A stretch of DNA of 64,000 bases from an uncultured Actinomycetes bacterium. Lineage in GTDB: Bacteria; Actinomycetota; Acidimicrobiia; Acidimicrobiales; Ilumatobacteraceae. Under the pieces are notes generated by a model. The model was given only the letters and a program-made list of their open reading frames with translations, did no database searches and was not told where the DNA came from. Shown here one piece after another: positions 46,103 through 56,000 of this stretch. The DNA is taken from assembly GCA_937927625.1 (NCBI GenBank), contig CALBSD010000097.1, positions 1 through 64,000 on the forward strand. The letters run 5' to 3'. Made by a program: the position numbers and the translations under genes. The stretch's first letter is position 1. Each line of letters begins with the position of its first letter.

Positions 46103-47485
46103 ATGTCAGACACACAGACTCTCGCTGCTGCGCGCAAACGAGAACGAATCATTCTGTTGGCAACTGGTCTTGCGGTGTTTGCCGTGTTCCTTGACACCAC
46201 CATCGGCTTCGTCACATTCCAAGCCATTGGAAAGACGTTCCCCACATCACCTTCTACTTTGTCGTGGGTGCTCAATGCATACACATTGGTATTTGGCTCT
46301 TTGCTCATTCCGGCTGGTCGTCTTGCCGACCGCATTGGTCGACGTCGCGTGTTCCTCATGGGTGTCATTGTCTTCACCATTGGATCCATGGCATGTGGAC
46401 TTGCACCCAACCTCAACTGGTTAATTGCGGCAGAAGCACTTGAAGCTGCAGGCGCAGCGCTTCTTGTTCCCGCATCGCTTGCACTCTTGTTGCGCTCGTT
46501 TGATCCAACGCGTATTCCTGTTGTCGTCGCCATCTGGGGTGCCATTAGCGCAGCGGCAGGCGCAGCAGGTCCACCAATTGGCGCATTGCTTGTTAGTCAC
46601 TTGTCGTGGCGATGGGCATTCTTCTTGAACCTGCCCGTTGGCATTTTCAGTTTCTTCTTGGCTCGCAAAGTTCTCAATGAAAGCAAAGAGTCTGAAGCGG
46701 GACCAATGCCCGATGCACTCACTGTTGCGCTACTTGCTTTCGGCATGGGCTGCGTCACGTTGGCCATTGTCCAAAGCAACAAGTGGGGCTGGGTCGATAG
46801 TCGCACCATTGGAGCCTTCGCATTTGGTATCGCACTACTCGTCACCTTCGTATTGCGCGCACGAGTTATTTCGAACCCCGTGCTTCAGCTTGGTCTGTTC
46901 AGCAACCGAGACTTCCGTTGGGCCAACGTTGCAGCGTTCGTCTTCGCAATCGGTTTCAATGCGATGTTTATGAGCAACGTGTTGTTCCTCACCAACGTAT
47001 GGGGTTATTCCATTCTTCGTGCCGGTATTGCCATCGGGCTCGGACCCGCAATCGTCGCCATAACCGCAGCGCGATTCGGCAAACTTGCCGGCCGTATCGG
47101 TCAACGTGCCGTACTTATTCCTGGTGGAATTCTCTATGCAATTGGCGGAACAATGTTGCTTCTGCTTGTTGATACAAAGCCTGCATACCTCACCCATTAT
47201 TTGCCCACCGTGATCTTCACGGCGTTGGGTGTCTCTATGTGTTTGCCACAGTTCTCGTCTGCAGCTGCAGCGACACTTCCTGCAGATCAATACGCATCAG
47301 GCAGTGCAGTGACTCAAGCAACTCGTTACCTCGGTGGATCATTCGGCGTTGCAGCCGTAATTGCATTCACCAGTGGTCACGCTGGTTTGAAGGGTTTTCA
47401 GCACGGTTGGATGTTGATTGCCACTGTTGGCGTGGTGGTCGCGTTCGCAAGTTCACGACTCACCCGTCGTCAGGTAACTGCTTAA
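46103..47485 (+). CDS. MFS drug transporter, DHA2 type
   Basis: About 460 residues from ATG 46103, which has AAAGGA upstream; an earlier ATG at 46088 lacks a good site. It has about 14 hydrophobic segments, FLDTTIGFVTFQAIG in TM1, GRLADRIGRRRVFL (MFS motif A) and GPPIGALLVSHLSWRWAFFL (motif C and TM5). It exports hydrophobic compounds. It is probably controlled by the divergent HxlR protein. Confidence 0.92.
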   Translation: MSDTQTLAAARKRERIILLATGLAVFAVFLDTTIGFVTFQAIGKTFPTSPSTLSWVLNAYTLVFGSLLIPAGRLADRIGRRRVFLMGVIVFTIGSMACGLAPNLNWLIAAEALEAAGAALLVPASLALLLRSFDPTRIPVVVAIWGAISAAAGAAGPPIGALLVSHLSWRWAFFLNLPVGIFSFFLARKVLNESKESEAGPMPDALTVALLAFGMGCVTLAIVQSNKWGWVDSRTIGAFAFGIALLVTFVLRARVISNPVLQLGLFSNRDFRWANVAAFVFAIGFNAMFMSNVLFLTNVWGYSILRAGIAIGLGPAIVAITAARFGKLAGRIGQRAVLIPGGILYAIGGTMLLLLVDTKPAYLTHYLPTVIFTALGVSMCLPQFSSAAAATLPADQYASGSAVTQATRYLGGSFGVAAVIAFTSGHAGLKGFQHGWMLIATVGVVVAFASSRLTRRQVTA

Positions 47486-47515
47486 CCTTCGAAGAAATGC
47501 CCTTACGCTGTAGGC

Positions 47516-47668
47516 GTGGCTCGCACTGCTCAGAATAAGAACGGTCATGCGCCAAAGGTCTGCGTTACCTGTGGCCTGCCCTTCGAGTGGCGTCGCAAAT
47601 GGGCTCGGGATTGGGAGAACGTGAAGTACTGCAGTGACCGCTGCAGGAAAGCAGAATCTGCTCGTTAA
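47516..47668 (+). CDS. DUF2256 mini-protein
   Basis: A 50-residue protein with GTG start that was too short for a standard ORF cutoff. It reads a Cys-x2-Cys with the [15 protein letters not shown] segment, then [12 protein letters not shown], so four Cys that likely bind zinc. This is the DUF2256 pattern (CxxCGxPFxWRKKWxxxW). The family is often seen near cryptochrome/photolyase genes in other bacteria; none lies here. Its function is unknown. It begins 30 bases after the MFS stop. Confidence 0.85.
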   Translation: MARTAQNKNGHAPKVCVTCGLPFEWRRKWARDWENVKYCSDRCRKAESAR

Positions 47669-47677
47669 GTCGTTTGG

Positions 47678-48640
47678 CTATTTATTAATGCGCTGATCAC
47701 ACCATTGCCAGATGGCATCACGGGCTTCAGGAGTGTCTGAATTCTTCGTTCGTGGCAATCGGTGAATCGGTCGTTCTGCACGATCGCTCCAGAACTTTCC
47801 AGAGTGGTTCGCCATGGCTTCATCGGAGCACAGCCAGCACATTGTGTCAGCACCTTGACTCGCACTTCTCAACAACGGCTTGGTCACCATCCGGAATACG
47901 GGAAGCGAATCTTGAACACCAGGCGTATCGGCCCAGCCTGGGTGCATCGATGCAAAAGAGACCTCGGCCTCACTCAGTGCCCACATTTCATTCAGGGTCA
48001 CTTGGATACGTTTTGCAATCGCATATTGCTTCGTTCCGTCGTAATACGCAGGCGTCATTTCTGGCAACTCATCTACAAGAACATTCGGAAGTGATGCTGC
48101 ATACATTCCTCCCGACGAAACGGTGATGACTCGCCCATGTGATGCGCGTAGCAACGGCAAAAGTCCTGTGGTCATCTGATGTGGTCCAAGAACATGGGTT
48201 GCGATAGTTGTCTCGAAACCTTGTGGAGTGGTGGAACGTTCCTTCAGCAACGCACCTGCATTATGAATGACCGCATGCAGGGAGTCATGAGATTCAAAAA
48301 TCTGTTGAGTCGCTGCTGAAACTGAATCGAGGTCGCCCATATCAGCGATAACCGTGCTGAACACTTGGTCGTCCGAATCTCGAACTAATTCATCCAACAG
48401 CTGCTGAAGTTTTTCAGTAGACCGACCAATGAGAATGAGATTGGCCCCCAGGGCAGCTAACTGAAGCGCTGCGGCTTTCCCCAGCCCGGAGGTGGGGCCG
48501 CTGATTGCGACAGTCTTCCCACGAAGGGCGTTGTGATCTAACGGCGTGAACTGGGAAGCTCGCACGAGATATCCGATGCGAGAGAAGCCCGGAACTACCA
48601 GTGCATCTAATGCGGAATCAATGATCTTCGGCAATGCCAT
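47678..48640 (-). CDS. Short-chain dehydrogenase/reductase
   Basis: About 320 residues from ATG 48640; the open frame to 48712 overlaps the divergent gene. The Rossmann motif is TVAISGPTSGLGKAAALQLA, with DMGDLDSVSAA for the cofactor, HNAGALLKE, then the ITVSSGG Ser and the YDGTKQYAIAK Tyr-x-x-x-Lys region (YxxxK offset). It is the extended SDR seen near retinol-dehydrogenase-like proteins. The substrate is unknown. Confidence 0.88.
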   Translation of the reverse strand: MALPKIIDSALDALVVPGFSRIGYLVRASQFTPLDHNALRGKTVAISGPTSGLGKAAALQLAALGANLILIGRSTEKLQQLLDELVRDSDDQVFSTVIADMGDLDSVSAATQQIFESHDSLHAVIHNAGALLKERSTTPQGFETTIATHVLGPHQMTTGLLPLLRASHGRVITVSSGGMYAASLPNVLVDELPEMTPAYYDGTKQYAIAKRIQVTLNEMWALSEAEVSFASMHPGWADTPGVQDSLPVFRMVTKPLLRSASQGADTMCWLCSDEAMANHSGKFWSDRAERPIHRLPRTKNSDTPEARDAIWQWCDQRINK

Positions 48641-48686
48641 ACCCGCACCGTACAGGGGCAATGTAAAAGGTAGATACCGTGTTCCT

Positions 48687-49058
48687 ATGACTTCTAACGT
48701 CTCAGAATTCATTGGGGTCTACGACGCCGACTCCACATTGTTCGGCGAGATTTCATACTGGATTGGCGCTCGTCTGGGCGTAGCTCACTGCTCGTTGTGC
48801 GAACTCACCCATGGCTTGTTCACGGAGAAAGCTGAATGGAAACTGTGTTCAGAGTCCCTCGGTGTTCCTTTCCGAACATTCCATCGAGATGATGCACCTG
48901 ACGATGTCAGCAATGCATTAGCGGACCACTACCCCGCTGTGCTGCAACGCACGAGCGAAGGTTTGTCGGTCATCTTGACAAAGGAACAACTTGAGAGTTT
49001 CGACGGCCGCACAGCAAACTTCGCACAATGGTTGTCCGCCTACTTGATTAATTCTTGA
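48687..49058 (+). CDS. Conserved hypothetical protein with CxxC
   Basis: A 123-residue protein. It begins SEFIGVYDADSTLFGEISYW and has HCSLCELTHGLFTEKAEW with a Cys-x-x-Cys near residue 40, then LGVPFRTFHRDD. Similar proteins occur in Actinobacteria without an assigned function. The upstream frame to 48546 is antisense to the SDR. Its 3' end overlaps the convergent VOC gene by 11 bases. Confidence 0.7.
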   Translation: MTSNVSEFIGVYDADSTLFGEISYWIGARLGVAHCSLCELTHGLFTEKAEWKLCSESLGVPFRTFHRDDAPDDVSNALADHYPAVLQRTSEGLSVILTKEQLESFDGRTANFAQWLSAYLINS

Positions 49059-49533
49059 GAGCGGCGCGGGCTTCTTCGGGGTCCGGTGTGAAACCAGGAG
49101 TGTCTCGACAGAACTCGACCATGATTCCGTTGGGATCGATGTAATAAATGGAATGACACCAGCCATGGTCCACGTCCATCAACGGTTCAACACCACCGGC
49201 TGAAAGTGATGCCTTGGCTTGCTGTTGACGTTCCTCATCAGCCGCAAATGCAATGTGATTCACCCACACGGGCAGGCCGACCGATTCGGACACATCTGAT
49301 TTCCAATCGGGCTTTTCCCCCACGCCGTGCACGTCAAAGAATGCAATGCACGAACCATCACCAAGGTCGAAGAACAAGTGGCGAAAGAAAGCCTCCGAGT
49401 CCGGAACTCGCGTGACTTCTGTGTGTACTAGTGGAAAGCCACACAAGTCCTCATAGAAATGCCGAGTCGCTTCAGGGTCTTTGCACGCATATGCAACGTG
49501 ATGTACACCTACTGATCGATTTGATCCAGTCAT
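49048..49533 (-). CDS. VOC superfamily (glyoxalase/dioxygenase-like) protein
   Basis: A 161-residue protein with two VOC modules: VGVHHVAYACKDPEATRHFY with the first metal His, HLFFDLGDGSCIAFFDV, then VNHIAFAADEE with a second His and DPNGIMVEFCRDTPGF with the Glu. It fits an extradiol-dioxygenase-like or lyase protein with an intact metal triad. Its start overlaps the stop of the upstream gene by four bases, so the two are coupled. Confidence 0.9.
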   Translation of the reverse strand: MTGSNRSVGVHHVAYACKDPEATRHFYEDLCGFPLVHTEVTRVPDSEAFFRHLFFDLGDGSCIAFFDVHGVGEKPDWKSDVSESVGLPVWVNHIAFAADEERQQQAKASLSAGGVEPLMDVDHGWCHSIYYIDPNGIMVEFCRDTPGFTPDPEEARAALKN

Positions 49534-50153
49534 CGCACTCTCAATTTCATTCCGGGACCATCAGGTCCATCTACTTCGGTCATTGGTTCTTCTTTGTTAT
49601 CAAACTCAAGCTTTAATGCCTTCGTCATCACTGCATGCATGTCATACATCGCAGTGATGTACGTGAATTCAAGAATCTCTTCATCGCTGAGATGTTCTTT
49701 CAAAGTAGCGAACACACCATCAGCAACTCGACCACCGTCGTAAACAAGAGCATCGGTGTACGCGAGAACAGCACGTTCAATGGGCGAAAAACAATCCGCT
49801 GTTTGCCAATGAGGAATTGCCGTAATCTTTTCTTCACTCACTCCGGCAGAACGTGCCGACTTAATGTGTTGCGAATAAACGAACTGACTTGAGCGAGCCC
49901 AGCCAACTCGCGTTTGTCCCAACTCGCGTAGTTGAGGATCCAGCATGCGATCGCGGCTGCGGTAGAGAACGAAGCCACGCATGGCGTGATCGAAAATCTC
50001 AGGTACCAGCGCGAACACTGTCCACCAATCACCTGGTGTTCCCGTAGCAGTACCTGGCTCCGCGACCGGATCGCGATCACCGAAGAGAAGGTCGTAGGTC
50101 GGCAACACACTTTCGTGTGCTTCGGCCCGCGATACCTGACGTAGTCGTGACAT
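49530..50153 (-). CDS. Carboxymuconolactone decarboxylase-like protein
   Basis: A 207-residue AhpD/CMD-fold protein: ELGQTRVGWARSSQFVYSQH in the helix where AhpD has CxxC, then AVLAYTDALVYDGGRV and LSDEEILEFTYITAMYDMHA. The CxxC redox pair is replaced by Ser-Ser, so peroxidase activity by that route is not expected. It is likely a gamma-carboxymuconolactone-type enzyme or an inactive relative. It is coupled to the downstream VOC gene. Confidence 0.82.
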   Translation of the reverse strand: MSRLRQVSRAEAHESVLPTYDLLFGDRDPVAEPGTATGTPGDWWTVFALVPEIFDHAMRGFVLYRSRDRMLDPQLRELGQTRVGWARSSQFVYSQHIKSARSAGVSEEKITAIPHWQTADCFSPIERAVLAYTDALVYDGGRVADGVFATLKEHLSDEEILEFTYITAMYDMHAVMTKALKLEFDNKEEPMTEVDGPDGPGMKLRVR

Positions 50154-50339
50154 ATGAACCCCCTATCGACATTCTGCCACCTCTAGAAAGCAGCTCGGGA
50201 CAACTGTGCGAACAGATGTACCCATTCCCTGGAATACATCACCCAGGTACCAAAGGTCATTTATTTCGAATGTTGTGAATTGCACACTCCCTAGTACCAA
50301 GAGTCGCTTGTCGTGGCGCTCTTCGAGCAAGGAGTTCCC

Positions 50340-53045
50340 ATGCATAACACCGGACAACCACTGCACACTCGATTTCACAAGTCGGCTGCGTACTTTGCAT
50401 CAGCAATTCTTCTCGCAGCAGTTCTCATTATGCGAGTGAACGAATCTACGACTAAAGCAATTGCGCTGAGTACAGGCATCATCAGTGCCAAAGTCAGTGA
50501 TCATGTGGGCGTCGACAGTGTTGGTCATCCCGATGGCACGGGAACGTCGAATTGTGTTCGGTATCAGCCGACTTCAAGCGCAACATCATCTGGATGGGTG
50601 ACATCCACAAGTTCTCCGAATGAAGCGCAAACCGCGCACGGGCAATCAGGCTCTTCATGTCCATCATCTCTCGATATCAGTCAACAAAGTGCCGTCGGTA
50701 TACGGCCTGCAGGGGCGGCAACTTTCACCAGTGGCACTCCCTTTCTTCTCGCCCGTGCAATTCACTACAACAATCCCATTCGTGGAGCAGCTGAATACTG
50801 GAATGGAAAGTTCACAATCCAGATGGCTGGCTTTGATGGTTCACCCCAAGTAGGGCTCAATTGGTGGATGTGGGAAACACCTAATAATGCAAATCCTTGC
50901 GCCGGTGGCTCCGATTCCAATGGATGCTTTGATGAAATCAAATTCACGTCACAAATTGGTGATCAAATTGTGACGCAATCTGGTTACGACTATCGCCTAG
51001 TTATTACAGGTTTCGTACCGGTCAGTTCATCTACGACATGTCCAAGCACTCCGAGTGGCGCAACGATTAATGACTTCTGGACACATGAAGGCGCCACCAC
51101 CCATGCATGCCTCTATGCAGCGTTATCTCAAGTCCGCAAGGTAGTCATCACAAAATCCATTGTGGGAAATGGAAACGGAGTTGATGCCCCTTCCGCACAA
51201 TTTGATTTCACGACAACTGGAAACATTTCGGGCTCACCGTGGACAAACGGCTCATTCACACTTACTCCACCAACAAACGGCAATGCATCAACTACAGCAA
51301 AGGAGATTGTTTCTACTGACACCATCTCTGTCACTGAAACATCTCCACCCAATAGCAATTGGTCACTAACAAACATTGCATGTACTGATTACGCCGCTAA
51401 CGGCAATCCAAGGCCTTTGCCAAGTGGCGCTACCTATAACACGGCTACTCGTCGTCTGGAACTGACGCAAATTCCTGCACCACCGGATGTCACACATCCA
51501 AACATCACATGCGTGTTCCAAAATACATACACACCACATGCGACGCTTACATTGGTCAAGCATGTAACTGGCGGAAATGCAGCAATCTCCGATTTCACGT
51601 TGACAGCTACTGGCGCAGATGTTGCACCAACTGCCGACCACACCATCTCCGGAACAAGCGGCCATCAAAATGTCACGTCTCGAAGTGTCCCCGCAGGCGC
51701 ATACACACTCAGTGAAAATGGCCCTTCTGGATATGTCTCAAATCAAGGATGGTCTTGCCCTGGCGCCTCGATTGTTGACAATGTGGTGACCTTGGTTGAT
51801 GGCGCAAATATCACATGCACCATCACAAATCGATTTCAATCCGGCAGCCTTCGCATCAATGTAGTGATTTCAGCTCCACCAGGATCTGTCACGGCTCCGG
51901 GTCGAAACTTCACCGGCACCTACACATGCGGGGCAGATCCTGTTGCACCATTCACCGCGACAGAGTCGTCACCATTTGGTGCGGCAAATCTTCCCTCGGG
52001 AACTTCCTGCTCGGTCGTTGCAACACAACCGACAGGGGACCTTGCTAACGCATCATTTGCGTGGGCAACACCCACATATTCGACACAACCTGTCGTCATC
52101 GGTGACGAGACCGAGTCAACGATCACTGTGACCTATCGCGTGATTCAGCGCTTCGGTTCATTCAGCGTGACGAAATCAATCTCTGACCAGAGTGGATATA
52201 CCGGTGCAGCAGGACGAATCTTCCCGATCAACTACTCCTGCCGTATTGGTGAAGACGTTGTAGCAAACGGAACACTCAACGCAATCGCCGGAGTGGCCAT
52301 CTCTCCAGAGGAACAAATTCCGGCAACTGCAACATGCCAGCTTGCTGAAACTCTGAACCTTTTGGAAGGAGATTTTGTGGACAGTTCTTACGAATGGAAC
52401 ACACCACTCTTCAGCGATGCAACGCCGGTGATACCTGCTGATCAAGTTCTCAATATCAGCGTGACCAATCGATTTAACCGAATCTTTGGATCCTTGCTCA
52501 TAAGCAAAACTCTGTCTGGCTCTACAATTGGTTTTGTAGAAGGTACAAAGTTCAACTTCACAGTCTCCTGTGGTGAGGTGTTTAACACGACAGTCATTGC
52601 AGGAATTGGTGAACCAGCGACAACAGCAAACATCCCGCGCGGCACCCAATGCACTGTGGCTGAAGTGGCACCAACAGGCGGCCTCAGCACTACTGAGTAT
52701 TCGTGGGGTCCGACCCCTTCCCCTCAGGGCGTGACAGTGGAGCGGTTGAACCAACCAGTGGTCTTCAACAACAGCATCACCTTTGTGGCAAGCACAACCA
52801 CTTCCACCACCCTGCCTGCGACAACGACTACCGTTCCCGCGACAACGACCACAGTTCCAGGCACGACAACCACCGTCGCACCAACCACAACAACGACCAT
52901 TCCTACCGAGTTAGATGTTCTTGTTCCCGATGAATTACAAGTACTCCCCGCAACTGGTCATACATCGAATGGTGCCCTATTCGCAGGAATTCTGATGATT
53001 CTTATCGGAGGAATCTTTATCCTTCGCAAGAGGATCGTTCGATAA
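50340..53045 (+). CDS. LPxTG-anchored surface protein with DUF5979-like repeats
   Basis: About 901 residues from ATG 50340, which has AAGGAG five bases upstream (a GTG at 50313 is weaker). A signal peptide (hydrophobic AYFASAILLAAVLIM) leads a ~250-residue N-terminal domain. About five tandem Ig-like/prealbumin domains of ~100 residues follow, each with a VTKSI/LVKHVTGG-type opening and a Cys. A Thr/Pro-rich stalk (TTTTVPATTTTVPG) ends in LPATGH, a membrane helix and a basic tail, a sortase sorting signal. It is the tail-to-tail neighbour of the giant repeat protein. Confidence 0.88.
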   Translation: MHNTGQPLHTRFHKSAAYFASAILLAAVLIMRVNESTTKAIALSTGIISAKVSDHVGVDSVGHPDGTGTSNCVRYQPTSSATSSGWVTSTSSPNEAQTAHGQSGSSCPSSLDISQQSAVGIRPAGAATFTSGTPFLLARAIHYNNPIRGAAEYWNGKFTIQMAGFDGSPQVGLNWWMWETPNNANPCAGGSDSNGCFDEIKFTSQIGDQIVTQSGYDYRLVITGFVPVSSSTTCPSTPSGATINDFWTHEGATTHACLYAALSQVRKVVITKSIVGNGNGVDAPSAQFDFTTTGNISGSPWTNGSFTLTPPTNGNASTTAKEIVSTDTISVTETSPPNSNWSLTNIACTDYAANGNPRPLPSGATYNTATRRLELTQIPAPPDVTHPNITCVFQNTYTPHATLTLVKHVTGGNAAISDFTLTATGADVAPTADHTISGTSGHQNVTSRSVPAGAYTLSENGPSGYVSNQGWSCPGASIVDNVVTLVDGANITCTITNRFQSGSLRINVVISAPPGSVTAPGRNFTGTYTCGADPVAPFTATESSPFGAANLPSGTSCSVVATQPTGDLANASFAWATPTYSTQPVVIGDETESTITVTYRVIQRFGSFSVTKSISDQSGYTGAAGRIFPINYSCRIGEDVVANGTLNAIAGVAISPEEQIPATATCQLAETLNLLEGDFVDSSYEWNTPLFSDATPVIPADQVLNISVTNRFNRIFGSLLISKTLSGSTIGFVEGTKFNFTVSCGEVFNTTVIAGIGEPATTANIPRGTQCTVAEVAPTGGLSTTEYSWGPTPSPQGVTVERLNQPVVFNNSITFVASTTTSTTLPATTTTVPATTTTVPGTTTTVAPTTTTTIPTELDVLVPDELQVLPATGHTSNGALFAGILMILIGGIFILRKRIVR

Positions 53046-53048
53046 AGA

Positions 53049-56000
53049 CTAGGCGCGACGCTGTACCAGGCGCTTACTGCGATTCACCGCAACGCCGATG
53101 CCAATCATCATGAGCGCTGCAAGTAGCAGTGGCTCGGTGTTGTTGGCACCTGTCATGGGCAACTGTGGCTTTGCAGGGATGATCGGAGTGAGCTTTGACT
53201 GCACTGTTTGACCAGCAACGTCTGTCACTTGGTAGGTGATGGACAAGCCCTTACCGGTCTTCGCATTGCGGCTGGCGGTGAAGGTCACAACACCTGTTGT
53301 CTTGTTCAACTTGAAACGTCCAAGATGAGGAACAACCACAATGCCATCGGCATCACACACTGATACATCAGCTGCGACAACCGGAGCCGGATCAATCAAA
53401 CAGGTCACGGACTTATTGAGACCGAGCTTTGAAGTAGCCAGGCCTTGATTGCCAGTGATGGTGGTGAACTGTACGGTCTCGCCACGATTCACTTCAAGAG
53501 TCTGTGGCTTTGCAACTGGCATCGACGGTGGTGGTGCAACGACAACGGTGATGGTTGCCATGGCAACTTGACCAGCGCCATCTGCAACGGAGTACTTAAT
53601 GGCTGTTGCATTCCCCCAGAAGGTTGGAAGCGGCACGAAACGAACGCTGCCATTGGCCTGAACGAGATAAGTGCCTTCACCAGGAACAGTCAGTGATGTG
53701 AGAGAACATGACGACGGAACAGTTGTTGAGGCATCGCACAACTTGAGAGTGTTGCCAATGAGGGAGGTACCAGTTCCGGCAACATCATTCGTGAGAGGAC
53801 TGATTGTTTGCGCAGTATTCCATGGACCCGTTGATGTGTCATTCACAATCGTTGGCATTGGAGGAATGACTGGCGTCAGAGTCGATGCCACTGTCTGACC
53901 GAAGATGTCAGTGATCTGATACGTAACTGAGGTGCGATGGCCAATCGGGGCATTAGCCAGCGAGGTGTAGGACACCACCCCGGTGAGTACATCGATTCTG
54001 TATGTTCCTTCGCCAGCGATGGTCACATCGGTGACGCCACACACGTTTGTAGATGGGTCGACGATGCAGAAGCTAGTTGGGTTGAGGGCAGCTCCGCCCG
54101 CAGCAGAAGCAGCAAGTGCTCCAGAGCCCACGATGGGCAAGAAGGTTACGGTTGACGCAGGAGCAAGCGCACGAAGATCAGGCGTCGCCACTGGAGGTGG
54201 CGGCATTGACACTGTTGGTGTGATGGTTGCACTGGCAACGCGACCATTGATGTCTGCCACCACATATTTCACAGGCGATGCTGTACCCACAAAAGTTGGC
54301 AACGGATCAAATGTCACAGTGCCATTTGCATTCACTGTGTAGGTGCCCTCATTTGACACCGTCAATGTCGTGAGGTTGCACGATGCATTAGCAGTTGAAG
54401 TTGTTGCACACAGCTTCACACTGCTTGGCACCAAGGTTGCAGGAGCAACTGCAGAGTCATTTGTCAGTGGCGAGATCACCTGATTCGTATCAAATGGCCC
54501 TGTGTTGGTGTCATTGACGGCTGTTGGAGGCGCAGGGATGATCGGCGTGAGGGTCGAAATAGCTGTCTGGCCAAAGATGTCGGTGACTCGGTACGACAGT
54601 GGCGTCTTAGTTCCAGCCGCAGCATTGCCGTCCGCAACGAATGTGACTACACCTGTCGATGAGTTCAGGGTGTACGTGCCTTCACCAGCGATTGTGACAA
54701 CACCATCAGCATCGCAATTGGTTGTACCAGGCGTCAGGAGACATGTTGCTGAGGTATTGAATCCAACCGTCGAAGTTGCGAGACCACTTGCACCAGTCAA
54801 AGTCGTGAAGTTCACGGTTCCACCTGGAATCACTGTCTTCGTTTGTGGTGTTGCAACTGGGACGGGAGGTAATCCAACTGTAGGCGTGATGGTGGCATTT
54901 GCCAGCTGACCAGTGCTGTCAGCAACGATGTACTTCACCGGTGATGCAGTACCCGTAAATGTTGGTAATGGATCAAAGGTGACCGTGCCATTTGCATTCA
55001 CTGTGTAGGTGCCTTGGCCAGCAACGGTCAACGTTGTGAGGTTGCAGGAGGCATTTGCAGTAGAGGTGGACGCGCATAACTTCACGCTGCTTGCAATCAA
55101 CGTTGCTGGATTTGCAGCAGAGTCATTGGGCAGAATCGAGATTGTTTGATTCGTGTCAAATGCGCCGCTGGAGGTGTCATTTGTTGCAACCGGAGGTGCA
55201 GGAATAATCGGAGTAAGGGTTGCAGTATCAGTCTGCCCAAAGACATCTGTTACTTGATACGTCAATGCAGTCTTTGTGCCTTGCGTGGCATTCACATCGG
55301 CCACAAATGTGACAACACCAGTTGCTGTATTCAGCGTGTATGTGCCTTCACCAGCAATCGTGACAACACCATCTGCATCACACGTAGAAGTTCCTGGCGT
55401 GATCAGACACGTGGCAGAGGTGTTGAACCCCACTGTCGATGTTGCCAGTCCACTGACGCCAGTCAAAGTTGTGAAGTTCACGCTGCCTCCAGGAATCACA
55501 GCCTTCGTCTGTGGATTCGCAAATGGGGCCGCTGGCATCAACACTGTTGGGGTAATGAGGGCATTTGTGATCTGACCAGTGGAGTCAGAAACGATGTACT
55601 TCACCGGTGATGCGGTACCAGTAAACGTTGGAAGAGGATTGAACGTCACTGTGCCATCTGAGTTGACCGTGTACGTACCTTCGTTTGGAACTGTCAGTGT
55701 CGTGAGGTTGCAGCTTGCGTTCGCTGTCGAGGTCGTTGCACACAACTTCACCGAGCTTGCAACCAACGTGGCAGGGGAAGTAACAGAATCATTCGCGAGA
55801 ATCGAAATGACCTGATTTGTGTCGTACGGACCAGTGGACGTGTCATCTGTAGCGGCTGGTGGTACTGGGATGATCGGCGTCAACGTTGAAGTTGCAGTCT
55901 GACCAGTGATATCCGTGACGACATACGTAATCGGAGTCTTCGTACCAGATGTCGCATTCGCATCGGCTACGTAGGTGACAACACCCGTTGATGGGTTGAG

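Noticed and set aside
48546..48686. N-terminal extension of the 48687 gene
   Set aside because: It is antisense to the SDR start region and has no conserved pattern.
50154..50339. Possible regulatory structure upstream of the LPATG protein
   Set aside because: Only short imperfect inverted repeats (for example ATTCC-CT-GGAAT) and no convincing -35/-10 pair with good spacing were found.
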